Positions 1 to 8,690 of a DNA stretch of 10,593 nt are shown one piece after another. Both the position numbers and the translations under genes were made by a program. Source of the DNA: JAGUXG01 sp043798435 (GTDB lineage Bacteria; UBA9089; UBA9088; JAGUXG01); assembly GCA_043798435.1 (NCBI GenBank), contig JAZDOR010000076.1:1-10593 (forward strand), read 5' to 3'. The notes below the pieces were generated by a model, which did no database searches, was not told where the DNA came from, and saw only the letters and a program-made list of their open reading frames with translations. Every line of letters starts with the position of its first letter. Position 1 is the first letter of the stretch.

Positions 1-1
1 C

Positions 2-262
2 AATAAAAGAATAGACCATGAATATATCAGGAGAAAAGATGATTGGAAAGTGGGATTATCTTTCATTCCAATCTCCCCTATTTTTTTACCTAATCATCCC
101 CGCTCAAATAAAATTGTCTATGCGAAAACAAAACCCAACCAGAAGATACAGCTATCTCAGATTACAGATGAAGGAGGCTGGATATATAGCCCTGACATAG
201 GGGATATTAGGATAAATTGTAGTCATAAAGATAGCAAAGGGGTTCCATATTATGAATGGTAA
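2..262 (+). CDS. 3' end of a probable pseudopilin (type II secretion/type IV pilus-like) gene, truncated by the window edge
   Basis: The reading frame is open from the first complete codon at position 2 to the TAA at 260-262, giving about 86 C-terminal residues and no convincing start, so the gene begins outside the window. The GTG at 50 is internal to this frame. The tail has the pattern GGWIYSPDIGDIRINC followed by a DSKGVPYYEW terminus. A Gly-Trp-x-Tyr-x-Pro...Gly-x-Ile-Arg-x-Asn block shortly before the C-terminus is typical of GspG/GspH-like pseudopilins and other prepilin-type proteins. The diagnostic N-terminal methylation helix lies off the window, so this assignment is an inference from the tail alone. 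The stop codon is 14 bases before the next start and the next gene's ribosome binding site lies in that gap, so the two are probably one operon. It could instead be another small secreted protein. Confidence 0.55.
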   Translation, partial: NKRIDHEYIRRKDDWKVGLSFIPISPIFLPNHPRSNKIVYAKTKPNQKIQLSQITDEGGWIYSPDIGDIRINCSHKDSKGVPYYEW

Positions 263-265
263 AAA

Positions 266-271
266 AGGAGG
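266..271 (+). promoter_or_regulatory. Ribosome binding site that fixes the start of the giant gene
   Basis: A perfect AGGAGG lies five bases before the ATG at 277. An in-frame ATG at 256 would give seven extra residues, but it overlaps the end of the upstream gene and has no such site before it, and its codons would include the AGGAGG itself. The 277 start also places the signal peptide directly at the N-terminus. Confidence 0.85.
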
Positions 272-276
272 TAAAA

Positions 277-3200
277 ATGAACAAGATTAGATTATTGATC
301 TTATTGGCAATATTGGGGTATTCAAGCCAAGTAATGGCTCAAGAAGAGTCAATCACCAAAGGTGTAGGGTGGCTAAAAGGTACTCAGAATACCTCTGGTT
401 CCTGGGGGGAGGAGGAGATGATTGCCTCTTGTGTGATTGATACTGCTATTGTATTGGACACTTTTTATCACCTCAATGAGACTGATGTAAGCTACACCAA
501 GGGTATTAAATGGCTGGGGACACAAAGCGTATTCTCCTGCTTGCTTCTTGCAAGGAAGATAAAGACCTTGGTTGAATCAGGAACGGATACCTCAAGGCTC
601 GTCAATCTTCTACTTGCCTATCAAAGAGAAGACGGTGCATTTGGTGGATATGGAATAGAAAATTTAGACACCTTCCTCACCCTATCTAGCCTGAAATCTG
701 CCAATTATTCTAATACATCAGTGATTCAACCTGCCTTGGGTTATCTTTTGGCTAATCAAAACACAGATGGAGGCTTTGGATTAGCTGGAAAGCTCTCTTT
801 GGCTGATGAGTCTACAAAGCAGAGCAATGTTTATATCACATCCTTAGCCCTACTTACCCTAATCCAATACCGCAAGGATTACTACCTTGAAGAGGCAATA
901 ACAAAGGCATCAGATTGGCTTATAACCCAAGCTCCAGAATCCTTATGGGAGAAAGCACTTATGTATTCAGCAATAATGAGACAAGATTTGTTGGATTATA
1001 TCCTTAATTCCCAACAACCCGATGGCTCCTGGGATAATGATGCCTATGCCACTGCCTTATGTTTGAGGGCAATCAAGGATAGTATGCCACAAGAAGCATT
1101 TTTGGATTTGGAGGCTAAATACATAACCTATACTCCCAAAACACCCTCTGCAGGGGATTTATTGACCCTCAAAGCTTCTGTATTCAATTCAGGAGATACT
1201 GAGATAGAGGGTGCAGAGGCTCAGTTTTATGATGGTACATCTACAATAGGACCCCTGCTCTTTATCCCAAGATTAGCAGCAAAGGAATATGCTACAGTTA
1301 CCACAGGTCTATCCCTTTCCTCTGGAACCCATAGTATATCTGCTGTTATAGACCCAAGAAACATCATCCCAGAGAAAAATGAGACCAATAATACCCTATC
1401 CACACTTCTTTTTGTCTCTGAAGCCGTAGTATCTCCCCCTGACCTTATGATCATTAGCCTCTTAGCCTCCAATCTAACCCCAGTTAGAGGAGAAGATATA
1501 CTCATCTCAGCAAGGATAAAGAATAGAGGAGAAGGCACAGCCACAAATGTTTTGGTTTGCTTCTTATCTAATGGCAAGCAGATTGGCGATGATTTTATAT
1601 TTGGCAGTCTAACCAAAAACCAGGAGACAGTGGCAGAGATTAGGGTCTCTTTTGATACAGGCACCCATAATATCACTGTTGCTCTTGACCCTTATAACAC
1701 CATTTCAGAGCAAGATGAAGCCAACAACTATGCCACTATTACCATAATTGCCACAGAGGTTAGAGAATTACCTGATATTTTCATAAATAAGATAACCTAT
1801 CAACCTTCATCACCCTCTGCTACTGATACCGTGGAGTTTAAGATAATCATCCAAAATTTAGGCAAAGGGGATTGCAGGAATCCAGGATTAGAGATTCTTA
1901 TCAACAACCTTCTCAGCGAATCCTTTATTATCCCCCAGCTCTTACCACTTGGCAGTTTCACCCTTATTCTTACTACCAACCTGAATGCAGGCACAAATAC
2001 CCTGATGATAATCGCAGACCCATATTCTGAGATAGCAGAATTAAATGAGCTAAACAATACAGCCTCTCTTGTAGTCTATATCTTACCAGCTATTTTGCCT
2101 CCACCTGACTTAGCCGTGATAGAGTTGTATTCAAGCTCTGCTACCCTCACAACCACAGACCTGGCTACCTTCACGGCTACCATAAAGAACATTGGCTCAA
2201 CTACTGCCTATCATCCTACAGCTATATGGAGGGTATGTGAAACCCAGCTCTGGCATAACCTAACTACAACCTTTGCTCTCTCTGACCTTCCTCCCTCTTC
2301 TACCCTTGTTTGCCATCTTCTCTCCTCAATTCCCTGGGAAGGCACTATAAATGTAGTCTTGAGCATAGACCCTGAAAATTCCATTGAAGAACTGGATGAG
2401 ACTAATAACATTGGCACAACAACAGTAATAGTCTATCCACCAATTGTTGGTCTGGCTGATTTAGAACCTGCTCTAAAGATTACACCTGTTTCTCCAAAGG
2501 CAGGAGAATCAGGGACTATCACACTAACTTTAGTGAATAAAGGAGAAAGTACTGCCTATAACTTTATAGCCTCTTTGTTGCTTCAGGGTAAGGGGATAAA
2601 TATGAGCCGTGAGTTTTGCATAGAGAGCCTTTTGCCTTTCAGCACCTACACTATATCTTTACCTTACAACCTCTATGCAGGTAGTTACACACTGCTCTGT
2701 GAGGTTGATATTCATCATACAGTCTTAGAAGAAAATGAGACAAACAATGTAGCAGAGCTTCAATTTATAGTTAGCCCACAACCTCCATCAGCCTTGCCTG
2801 ACCTAACGATAAGGACTGAGGATATTACCATATCACCTGTTTTACCAACTACAGCCCAGACTATCACCATAACTGCTATAATAAAAAACATAGGTGATAC
2901 AGAGGCAAAAGATATTTCTGTCAGGTTATACGATGGTGAGCCTAAATGGAAGAAGAAACTGGGAGAGACTACCATTGGCTCTATCACTCAAGGAGGAACA
3001 GCCTCAGTCTGGTATGAGACACTATTATTCCCTGGTACACATAGCCTCTATCTCCTCATTGATGAAGGGAACATAATTGCAGAGCAGAACGAGACTAATA
3101 ACTCTGCTTCTAAGACGGTCTATATCCAGGAGGGACCCCCTGACCTTATTATCACCAACATTCTCTTCTCTCCCATATATCCTACAGATAAAGACACAAT

Positions 3201-6200
3201 CAAGATAACCATAGATCTCTTAAATCAAGGGGATGAGCCTTGCAAGAACATCTTTATCAAGGTTCTCCTTGACTCAGAGGAGATAAAAGAGCTGGCAATA
3301 CCACAACTTAATGGCTCAGAGACAAAATTCCTTTACTTTACTACCGGTCCTATCTCAGAAGGAAGCTATACCTTCACTATTATAGCTGACCCGGACAACC
3401 TCATTCAAGAACAAGATGAAACCAACAACACCTTGACCACAACACTAATGGTAAGAACCTACCTCAGGCAACCACCAAAGGTTATCACTGTTCCCTGGGT
3501 CTCAGGAAATCTTACTACTCCCCATGATGCAATAATTGGTAGCACAACCACACTTAAAGGAACTGCCCATGACCCGGATGGAGACCAGACAATGCTCTTC
3601 TACAAATGGGAGTTTGGTGATGGCATAGAGAGCGACTGGATAGAGCTACAAGACCCATACATCCTTGAGGCAACCCATATCTACACAGGAGAAATGGCTG
3701 ATGGCACACCATATTCTCCAGGCAAATACTTCACAGCCTACCTCTATGTCAAAGACCAGGATTCTCTTATAGCCAGGGATACATACTTTATAGCCATAAG
3801 GGAGAAAACCCAGGATGTTGAGGTGAACATGGCTATTGACAATATGCTTTGGTGGCTCCATAAGACACAGAGCCGATATACATCAGATGAGATAGACTAT
3901 GGCTATTGGCCTGGCATTAATGTCTCCTGGACTGCTGCTTCAGTTGAAGCCTTTGAACTGATGGGACACCTTCCTGAGGGTGACAGCTCAGAGGACCCAT
4001 ACATAGAGACAACACAAAGGGGTCTAAACTATCTATTCAACAATTTCTATACCTATAGCATCAGCCAGGATTCTACATACTGCCCCTTTGGAAACCCTGA
4101 TGTAAATGGCAATGGAATAGGTCTTGTCTGCTGGGATTACAGAGAGATTTATGACACAGGTATGGCTTTGATGGCTATCTCAAGTAGTGGTGCACCCAAT
4201 AGGATAGCCTTAACTGGAAGCCCAAATGTGAAAGGACGCACCTACAAGGAGATTGCTCAGGATATGGTTGACTGCTTGGCCTGGGGGCAGACAGATCCTT
4301 ATGCAGGAGGCTATGAAGGTGGATGGAGGTATAGCCTGAATTATGGTCAATCAGACAACTCTGTATCTCAATGGCCAGTCATAGGTATGGAATCAGCAGA
4401 GAGAAACTTTGGTGAATCTGGACTCAAGGTGCCTGAGTTTGTCAGACCTGAACTATTAAAATGGCTATCCTACAGTCAGAATGCAAATGGAGGGTTTGGT
4501 TATGACTCTCCAGATAACTGGTTAAACACAGCCAAGACAGGTGCAGGTTGTGCCATGCTTTCCTGGTGTGGTATTCCAGAAAGCGATGACAGATTCCAGA
4601 GGGCTATCAGTTTCCTGAATAATGACTGGTATAATGCCGATTCCAGCTATACCAACTTTGGTGACTATTACGCGATGTATGCCATTATGAAAGGGATGAG
4701 GCTACCAAATCCTGATATAGAAATGATTGGGACTCATAGCTGGTATTCTGAGTATAGCAGGTTTATTATAGATGAGCTGAATAAGCAAGAAGGAGGGTAT
4801 GTGCTGGATACCTCATGGATGGCAGGTTACATAAACCCGACATTAGCCACTGCCTGGGCTGTAGCTATTTTAGTGCAAACCCCTGTTACCCCTTCACCTG
4901 TAGCTGATGCAGGTGCTGATATAGATAAGTATCCACCATTGATACCAGTCAATTTTGATGCCAGTGGTTCTTATCACCGCGACCCAACAAGAAGGATAAT
5001 CCTCTATGAATGGGACTTTTCCTCTGATGGAGTCTATGATGTAGGTAGCCCACAACCCTTAGCTACCCATACCTACCCTGCTTATGATAGCCAGGGTAAT
5101 CCGACTCTTATCCCTGATAAGATAGACTGGGCAAAGACATCTAAGGATTATCAAGTGAGACTTAGGGTATCAGACGATAATACCCCTTCCCTTTCAGACA
5201 CTGATGAGTGTCTAATCAAAATAACCTCACCACCATGGCCACCTGTGGCTAATGCTGGTGGTCCATATCAAGGCACCAAAAACTGTAACCTGATCTTAGA
5301 TGGCTCTGCCTCTTATGACCCAAATGGAAGGATGTATCCTGAGCCTGACCATCCCTGGTATGGATATATCACTTCCTGGCTATGGGATTTAGACAATGAT
5401 GGCAAATACGATGATGCACAAGGAGAGAAGATAGAATGGAAAGTTCCAGGTTCAGGGATATATCCGATAGGGATAAAGGTAGCCAACAACTTTGGTTACA
5501 CTGATCTGGATAATACCTTTGTGAATGTTGAAAACCATCCTCCAATTGCCGATGCCAATGGCCCTTATATAATGACCCCTGAGGGAGAGGTTATCCTTGA
5601 TGGCAGTGCCTCGCAAGACCCAGACGGAGATCTGCTATGGTTCACCTGGGACTTTGACTCAGATGGCGTATACGATACACCAGCGATGCTGGGTCCAATA
5701 TCTACCCATACCTATACATTAAGAAAGCAATATGTGGCTACATTAAAGGTATCTGATGGAGAGGCTTATAGCCTATCCACAGCTACAGTATACCCTCTGC
5801 CAGAGATCCTCTCTTCTGTGGCAACTGATAAACTCTTCTATTCTGCAAATGAAATAATCACCATAATCTCCAAGGCAAAGAGCGCCATTTTGAATATTAT
5901 TCTTTATGACCTGCCATTAGAAATAGAGGTCTGCCATGATAGATTGACCAGGAGAATCCCAATCCTTTCATATCAATCATTATGGTCTTCTAAATCTTAC
6001 TGGAACACCGCAGCCCATACACCAGGAGATTATTTGGTAACCCAAACCATTTCTTATGGCACACAGAGCATTTCTATAGCAACCTGCACATTTACTATTG
6101 TCTCGGATACAGTTGGGATTTCTGGAAAGATTGATGTTACCCCAAAAGAGGTAAAGACTTATGGAAGCCTTACCTTTAATTATACTGTTAGTAATACAGG

Positions 6201-8478
6201 GAATACTGATCTTTCTAACCTTGGCTTAAACATCCTAATTATTGACCCAGACACTCAAGAACTAAAACATACAATAACTGATGTAGCCACCATAACCAAA
6301 TCTGCCTCTTACACCAACACAAAGGTCTGGGATAGTGTTACCTTAAAAGAACCAAAGACATATCTTGCCATATTACAGGCAGGCACAAAATCCTTAAACT
6401 CTGATACATTCAAGGTCTTGCCTTATGGTTTCCTGTATGGCACCGTAACCGAGGATACCAACTTACCTGCATTTAGTTTTGCTATCTTCTCTGATGGACC
6501 ACAGAGATATTGTGGCTGCCAAAGACCCTTTGTAAAGGAGGGTAGTGTTCATTCCAATAAAAAGGCAACTATATCCTCAAGGAGGGGATTGATTGTTGAA
6601 CTCTCCTTTATCAATGACTCACCGATAATTGGGAAAGGAAAAGGTATTCCAAATCCAGAATATCAAGGAGCAATACCATTTCCAAAGATAGACCTTGACT
6701 ACTACAGAAACAAGGCAAAGGACGCAGGAAGGTATTACACCACAACCAAGAATGTCCAGCTTCCCAATAATGACGGAGTAACTATGGTTGAGACAGACCG
6801 AGGAACAATCAGGTTTTGTGGGAATAAAAAAGGGGATGGAACACTCATTATTATTGGAGCAGATATAGAGTTTGCTGGCTGTTCTCAATTCTCTGGTCTA
6901 ATCTATGTAGCAGAGAATCCAGGCTGTGGTAATGGTGGGTCAGTAAAGATAGCTGGAAATGTAAAGATAAATGGTCAGATAATCGCAGAGAATAGGGTTG
7001 TTGTATGTGGTAGCTCTTTAGTTTACTACAAACCATCAATCATCCGTCTTCCAATAATTCCCATTTCTGGTGCGAGTATCTTTGTAATTAGAAATGATAG
7101 CATAGTTGCCACTCAAACTACATCTGCCTTTGGCACATACACCATTCCTGACCTTCTCATAGGAACATGCACAGTTCTCTGTGAAGCAAAGGGTTATAAC
7201 CACAAGATAAGGGATGCTGAGATATTCCCTCAAACAGGCACAGAGGTAAACTTTAGCCTTATTCCATCTTCTGCTATCTGGGGAAAGGTCTTCTATCCCC
7301 CTCCATCCCAATATCCTGACCCACCTATACCAGGTGCCTTAGTAGAGGCCTTTAGGGATAGCATCCTTGCTGGAACAGATACCACAAATTGTCTGGGAAG
7401 ATACAAAATCCCAGATCTCCTATCTGGCTCATACACAGTAAAGGCATCAAAGATAGGTTACACAGAAAGAACTAAAGAGGCAATCCTCCTTCCCTTCCGG
7501 GGATTAAAACTTGACTTTCCCCTTATTCCAATAAACTCTGAATATGCTAAGGTTTATGGAAGTATAACCGACAAAAACACAGGAGAGATAATTGAGGATG
7601 CCCTGGTTCTGGTTTATAATCCCCAATACTATCTCTTTGATTACTGCTGTTGTGATGGCTATGAAATATCCTCTATCCCGGCTCAAAGATACACCATAGT
7701 TGCCTCAAAAGAAGGGTATTGCCCAGCTTCAAGGAATATAACCCTACAGGGAGGTCAGGAGTTAAATGTTGATCTGGCACTTAGACCATCAAACAAGTCT
7801 TCCTCAGTACAGGAGATACGAGACACATTAGAAGACAGAAATATAATTGCCGCCTCCCTGATAGCAACCTGGCAAGGGGATTATCCTCTCTACTATGAAC
7901 CAGGAACACCTACAGTCTTGAAAAGAAACGAGAACAATCAGATTAAGCTGGAAATCTTTCTATTTGGGCTCCTGGGAGGAGAGATACAAGGCTCAGAAGA
8001 TATATCTATTGAGGATGTAAAGACAGAGAGAGGGAATGGAAAGACCTGCTTTGTGCTCTCAGAAGATAGGGATGAGATAGAGCTTACAATGAAACTTCCT
8101 GAGGAAGAAACAAGGCTCAGTCTCAGGCTATGGGATACCTTAGGAAGAATCCAAGAGGTAGAGATTGAGTTCCCACAGTCTATTCCAAATGCAAGTGAGC
8201 TACTCCAATCCTATCCAAATCCAGCTAACAATGGATGCTACATTCCATTCAAGCTCTCAGTAGAGAGCAATGTCACCGTAGAGACATACAACATCCTTGG
8301 TCAAAGGGTTAAGACTATAGAGGCAGGACCAAGAAAAGCTGGCTCATATACCCAAAAGAACAGGGCCATATTCTGGGACCTGACAAACGACTATGAACAG
8401 AAGGTAGCAGATGGGTTATACTTCATAAAGTTCTCTGCAGACGATTTTTCTGCTACAAAGGCTTTGGTAGTGAGATAA
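277..8478 (+). CDS. Giant secreted modular surface protein (toroid/CARDB/PKD/carboxypeptidase-regulatory-like/sorting-domain)
   Basis: The protein is 2733 residues. Residues 1-21 form a signal peptide (Lys/Arg, then LLILLAILG, with a VMA|Q cleavage site), so it is exported. Domains in order: alpha/alpha-toroid 25-276; seven CARDB repeats 277-1065; PKD 1066-1177; second toroid 1178-1537; three PKD domains 1538-1842; two Ig-like segments 1843-1944 and 1945-2048; a Gly-rich pilus-type or beta-helix-like region 2052-2264; three carboxypeptidase-regulatory-like folds 2265-2506; a linker; and a FlgD/type-A-sorting-like C-terminus 2640-2733. I see no catalytic motif: neither toroid shows a cyclase DxDD or an alpha-2-macroglobulin thioester CGEQ. 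A structural, adhesive or ligand-binding role at the cell surface is inferred. The frame is intact over 8.2 kb, so the gene is under selection. It probably shares a transcript with the pseudopilin-like gene just upstream. The specific function is unknown. Confidence 0.95.
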   Translation: MNKIRLLILLAILGYSSQVMAQEESITKGVGWLKGTQNTSGSWGEEEMIASCVIDTAIVLDTFYHLNETDVSYTKGIKWLGTQSVFSCLLLARKIKTLVESGTDTSRLVNLLLAYQREDGAFGGYGIENLDTFLTLSSLKSANYSNTSVIQPALGYLLANQNTDGGFGLAGKLSLADESTKQSNVYITSLALLTLIQYRKDYYLEEAITKASDWLITQAPESLWEKALMYSAIMRQDLLDYILNSQQPDGSWDNDAYATALCLRAIKDSMPQEAFLDLEAKYITYTPKTPSAGDLLTLKASVFNSGDTEIEGAEAQFYDGTSTIGPLLFIPRLAAKEYATVTTGLSLSSGTHSISAVIDPRNIIPEKNETNNTLSTLLFVSEAVVSPPDLMIISLLASNLTPVRGEDILISARIKNRGEGTATNVLVCFLSNGKQIGDDFIFGSLTKNQETVAEIRVSFDTGTHNITVALDPYNTISEQDEANNYATITIIATEVRELPDIFINKITYQPSSPSATDTVEFKIIIQNLGKGDCRNPGLEILINNLLSESFIIPQLLPLGSFTLILTTNLNAGTNTLMIIADPYSEIAELNELNNTASLVVYILPAILPPPDLAVIELYSSSATLTTTDLATFTATIKNIGSTTAYHPTAIWRVCETQLWHNLTTTFALSDLPPSSTLVCHLLSSIPWEGTINVVLSIDPENSIEELDETNNIGTTTVIVYPPIVGLADLEPALKITPVSPKAGESGTITLTLVNKGESTAYNFIASLLLQGKGINMSREFCIESLLPFSTYTISLPYNLYAGSYTLLCEVDIHHTVLEENETNNVAELQFIVSPQPPSALPDLTIRTEDITISPVLPTTAQTITITAIIKNIGDTEAKDISVRLYDGEPKWKKKLGETTIGSITQGGTASVWYETLLFPGTHSLYLLIDEGNIIAEQNETNNSASKTVYIQEGPPDLIITNILFSPIYPTDKDTIKITIDLLNQGDEPCKNIFIKVLLDSEEIKELAIPQLNGSETKFLYFTTGPISEGSYTFTIIADPDNLIQEQDETNNTLTTTLMVRTYLRQPPKVITVPWVSGNLTTPHDAIIGSTTTLKGTAHDPDGDQTMLFYKWEFGDGIESDWIELQDPYILEATHIYTGEMADGTPYSPGKYFTAYLYVKDQDSLIARDTYFIAIREKTQDVEVNMAIDNMLWWLHKTQSRYTSDEIDYGYWPGINVSWTAASVEAFELMGHLPEGDSSEDPYIETTQRGLNYLFNNFYTYSISQDSTYCPFGNPDVNGNGIGLVCWDYREIYDTGMALMAISSSGAPNRIALTGSPNVKGRTYKEIAQDMVDCLAWGQTDPYAGGYEGGWRYSLNYGQSDNSVSQWPVIGMESAERNFGESGLKVPEFVRPELLKWLSYSQNANGGFGYDSPDNWLNTAKTGAGCAMLSWCGIPESDDRFQRAISFLNNDWYNADSSYTNFGDYYAMYAIMKGMRLPNPDIEMIGTHSWYSEYSRFIIDELNKQEGGYVLDTSWMAGYINPTLATAWAVAILVQTPVTPSPVADAGADIDKYPPLIPVNFDASGSYHRDPTRRIILYEWDFSSDGVYDVGSPQPLATHTYPAYDSQGNPTLIPDKIDWAKTSKDYQVRLRVSDDNTPSLSDTDECLIKITSPPWPPVANAGGPYQGTKNCNLILDGSASYDPNGRMYPEPDHPWYGYITSWLWDLDNDGKYDDAQGEKIEWKVPGSGIYPIGIKVANNFGYTDLDNTFVNVENHPPIADANGPYIMTPEGEVILDGSASQDPDGDLLWFTWDFDSDGVYDTPAMLGPISTHTYTLRKQYVATLKVSDGEAYSLSTATVYPLPEILSSVATDKLFYSANEIITIISKAKSAILNIILYDLPLEIEVCHDRLTRRIPILSYQSLWSSKSYWNTAAHTPGDYLVTQTISYGTQSISIATCTFTIVSDTVGISGKIDVTPKEVKTYGSLTFNYTVSNTGNTDLSNLGLNILIIDPDTQELKHTITDVATITKSASYTNTKVWDSVTLKEPKTYLAILQAGTKSLNSDTFKVLPYGFLYGTVTEDTNLPAFSFAIFSDGPQRYCGCQRPFVKEGSVHSNKKATISSRRGLIVELSFINDSPIIGKGKGIPNPEYQGAIPFPKIDLDYYRNKAKDAGRYYTTTKNVQLPNNDGVTMVETDRGTIRFCGNKKGDGTLIIIGADIEFAGCSQFSGLIYVAENPGCGNGGSVKIAGNVKINGQIIAENRVVVCGSSLVYYKPSIIRLPIIPISGASIFVIRNDSIVATQTTSAFGTYTIPDLLIGTCTVLCEAKGYNHKIRDAEIFPQTGTEVNFSLIPSSAIWGKVFYPPPSQYPDPPIPGALVEAFRDSILAGTDTTNCLGRYKIPDLLSGSYTVKASKIGYTERTKEAILLPFRGLKLDFPLIPINSEYAKVYGSITDKNTGEIIEDALVLVYNPQYYLFDYCCCDGYEISSIPAQRYTIVASKEGYCPASRNITLQGGQELNVDLALRPSNKSSSVQEIRDTLEDRNIIAASLIATWQGDYPLYYEPGTPTVLKRNENNQIKLEIFLFGLLGGEIQGSEDISIEDVKTERGNGKTCFVLSEDRDEIELTMKLPEEETRLSLRLWDTLGRIQEVEIEFPQSIPNASELLQSYPNPANNGCYIPFKLSVESNVTVETYNILGQRVKTIEAGPRKAGSYTQKNRAIFWDLTNDYEQKVADGLYFIKFSADDFSATKALVVR
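349..1104 (+). other. First alpha/alpha-toroid (prenyltransferase/squalene-cyclase-like) domain of the giant protein
   Basis: Residues 25-276 contain four QW-like repeats: GTQNTSGSWG (from residue 35), YQREDGAFGG (115), NQNTDGGFG (160) and NSQQPDGSWD (244). Each sits at the end of a helical stretch. The family includes squalene-hopene cyclases, protein prenyltransferases and complement-like proteins, all with a barrel of paired helices. No acidic catalytic motif was found, so this is probably a binding or structural toroid. Confidence 0.8.
1105..3471 (+). repeat. Seven tandem CARDB domains in the giant protein
   Basis: Seven units of about 111-117 residues start at residues 277, 388, 499, 610, 727, 841 and 955. 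Most open with P-D-L/I and all close with an acidic E-x-N/D-E-x-N-N motif: EKNETNN, EQDEANN, ELNELNN, ELDETNN, EENETNN, EQNETNN, EQDETNN. CARDB (cell-adhesion-related domain in bacteria) is an Ig-like beta sandwich. The units have diverged clearly at the protein level, so the array is old rather than a recent tandem amplification. It probably acts as a stalk that holds the flanking toroids apart. Confidence 0.88.
3472..3807 (+). other. PKD domain 1 of the giant protein
   Basis: Residues 1066-1177 carry the PKD signature: AHDPDGD, then FYKWEFGDG, then ATHIY, then a YLYVKDQD strand. PKD domains are beta-sandwich modules of extracellular proteins. This one links the CARDB stalk to the second toroid. 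Confidence 0.8.
3808..4887 (+). other. Second alpha/alpha-toroid domain of the giant protein
   Basis: Residues 1178-1537 form a second helical, Trp/Gly-rich domain. It includes DYGYWPG, GGYEGGWRYSLNYGQSDNSV, SQNANGGFGYD (QW-like, Q1401), GAGCAMLSWCG and a terminal TLATAWAVAIL helix. The GGWRY...DNSVSQWPVIGM pattern resembles the squalene-cyclase-like repeat proteins common in Planctomycetes and candidate phyla. It is longer than, and only distantly similar to, the first toroid of the same protein, which argues against recent internal duplication. Confidence 0.75.
4888..5802 (+). repeat. Three tandem PKD domains in the giant protein
   Basis: Units start near residues 1538, 1655 and 1754. Each has the pattern P-x-A-(D/N)-A-x-G, then (D)GSAS or DASGS, then a W-D-(F/L) strand with SDG or NDG, then a late Tyr-rich strand with V(S/A)(D/N). 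The ANAGGPY, ADANGPY and WDFDSDGVYD pieces are especially typical. They are probably rigid spacers between the second toroid and the C-terminal half. Confidence 0.85.
6430..7068 (+). other. Pilus-type/beta-helix-like Gly-rich domain of the giant protein
   Basis: Residues 2052-2264 resemble the region found in PilX-like and exported proteins of uncultivated bacteria (the DUF7305-like type). There is an early segment with SVHSNKKATI, a P-x-I-D-L-D-Y-Y-R-N-K-A-K helix, then short beta repeats: GTLIIIGADIEFAG, GLIYVAENPG, GSVKIAGNVKINGQIIAENRVVV. These short repeats suggest a right-handed beta-helix or polymer-forming fold. A CGC pair occurs at residues 2079-2081. The family assignment is from memory and uncertain. 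Confidence 0.5.
7069..7794 (+). repeat. Three carboxypeptidase-regulatory-like domains in the giant protein
   Basis: Units begin near residues 2265, 2333 and 2422. Each follows the pattern GA-x-(I/V)-x-V/A, then T-x-x-x-G-x-Y-x-I-P-D-L-L, then G-x-(C/Y)-T-V-x-(C/A)-x-x-x-G-Y. In the third unit the usual turn (T-D-x-x-G-x-Y) is replaced by three consecutive cysteines, C2457-C2459, in DYCCCDGYE. These folds are common linkers in surface proteins. Confidence 0.78.
8194..8475 (+). other. C-terminal FlgD-Ig/type-A-sorting-like domain of the giant protein
   Basis: Residues 2640-2733 start with QSYPNPANNG, continue with VETYNILGQRVKTI and RAIFWDLTND, and end VADGLYFIKFSADDFSATKA-LVVR. This is the classic layout of the FlgD-Ig-like/T9SS type-A C-terminal domain (Y-P-N-P; Y-(N/D)-x-x-G-x-x-V; W-D-G-x-(D/N); G-x-Y-x-(Y/I)). 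In Bacteroidota it is a secretion and anchoring signal. In other phyla it is widespread, but whether a T9SS is present is often unclear. A decayed second copy lies downstream at 8607-8977. Confidence 0.85.
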
Positions 8479-8682
8479 CACCCAATTTTATTATTGACAA
8501 ACCAAATCCTCATCTTTAATAATCTCCTTAATGAATGGCGGGGTGAAACAGGTTTTGAGAGGCTGTTGTTGATGTTGCGGTTTCCTGAAGGAGATATCCC
8601 ACCAACTATAATACCTTGTCCTTGTTCTATCCTGTCCGAACAATAAAAACAGGACCAAGGAAAGCAATCTTTTACAAAGCAG

Positions 8683-8690
8683 AAGAATAG
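8683..8690. repeat. Left target-site duplication of the MITE
   Basis: AAGAATAG, identical to 8853-8860. The next base on each side of the pair differs, so the duplication is exactly 8 bp. In the relic these bases correspond to the Lys-Asn-Arg codons of the sorting domain. Confidence 0.85.

Noticed and set aside
18..200. 60-codon ORF with ATG at 18
   Set aside because: It overlaps the better-supported frame 2-262, has no ribosome binding site, and its protein shows no family features.
256..276. Alternative ATG start of the giant gene at 256
   Set aside because: It would translate the AGGAGG site as codons and push the signal peptide inward; the ATG at 277 has ideal spacing.
1178..1737. Antisense ORFs inside the CARDB region, such as 1227-1676 on the minus strand
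   Set aside because: They are shadows of the long coding frame with no recognisable features of their own.
8494..8522. Possible promoter with TTGACA at 8494-8499
   Set aside because: At 16-18 bases downstream there is only TAATAA or similar, a poor -10 box, and no gene follows before the second promoter.
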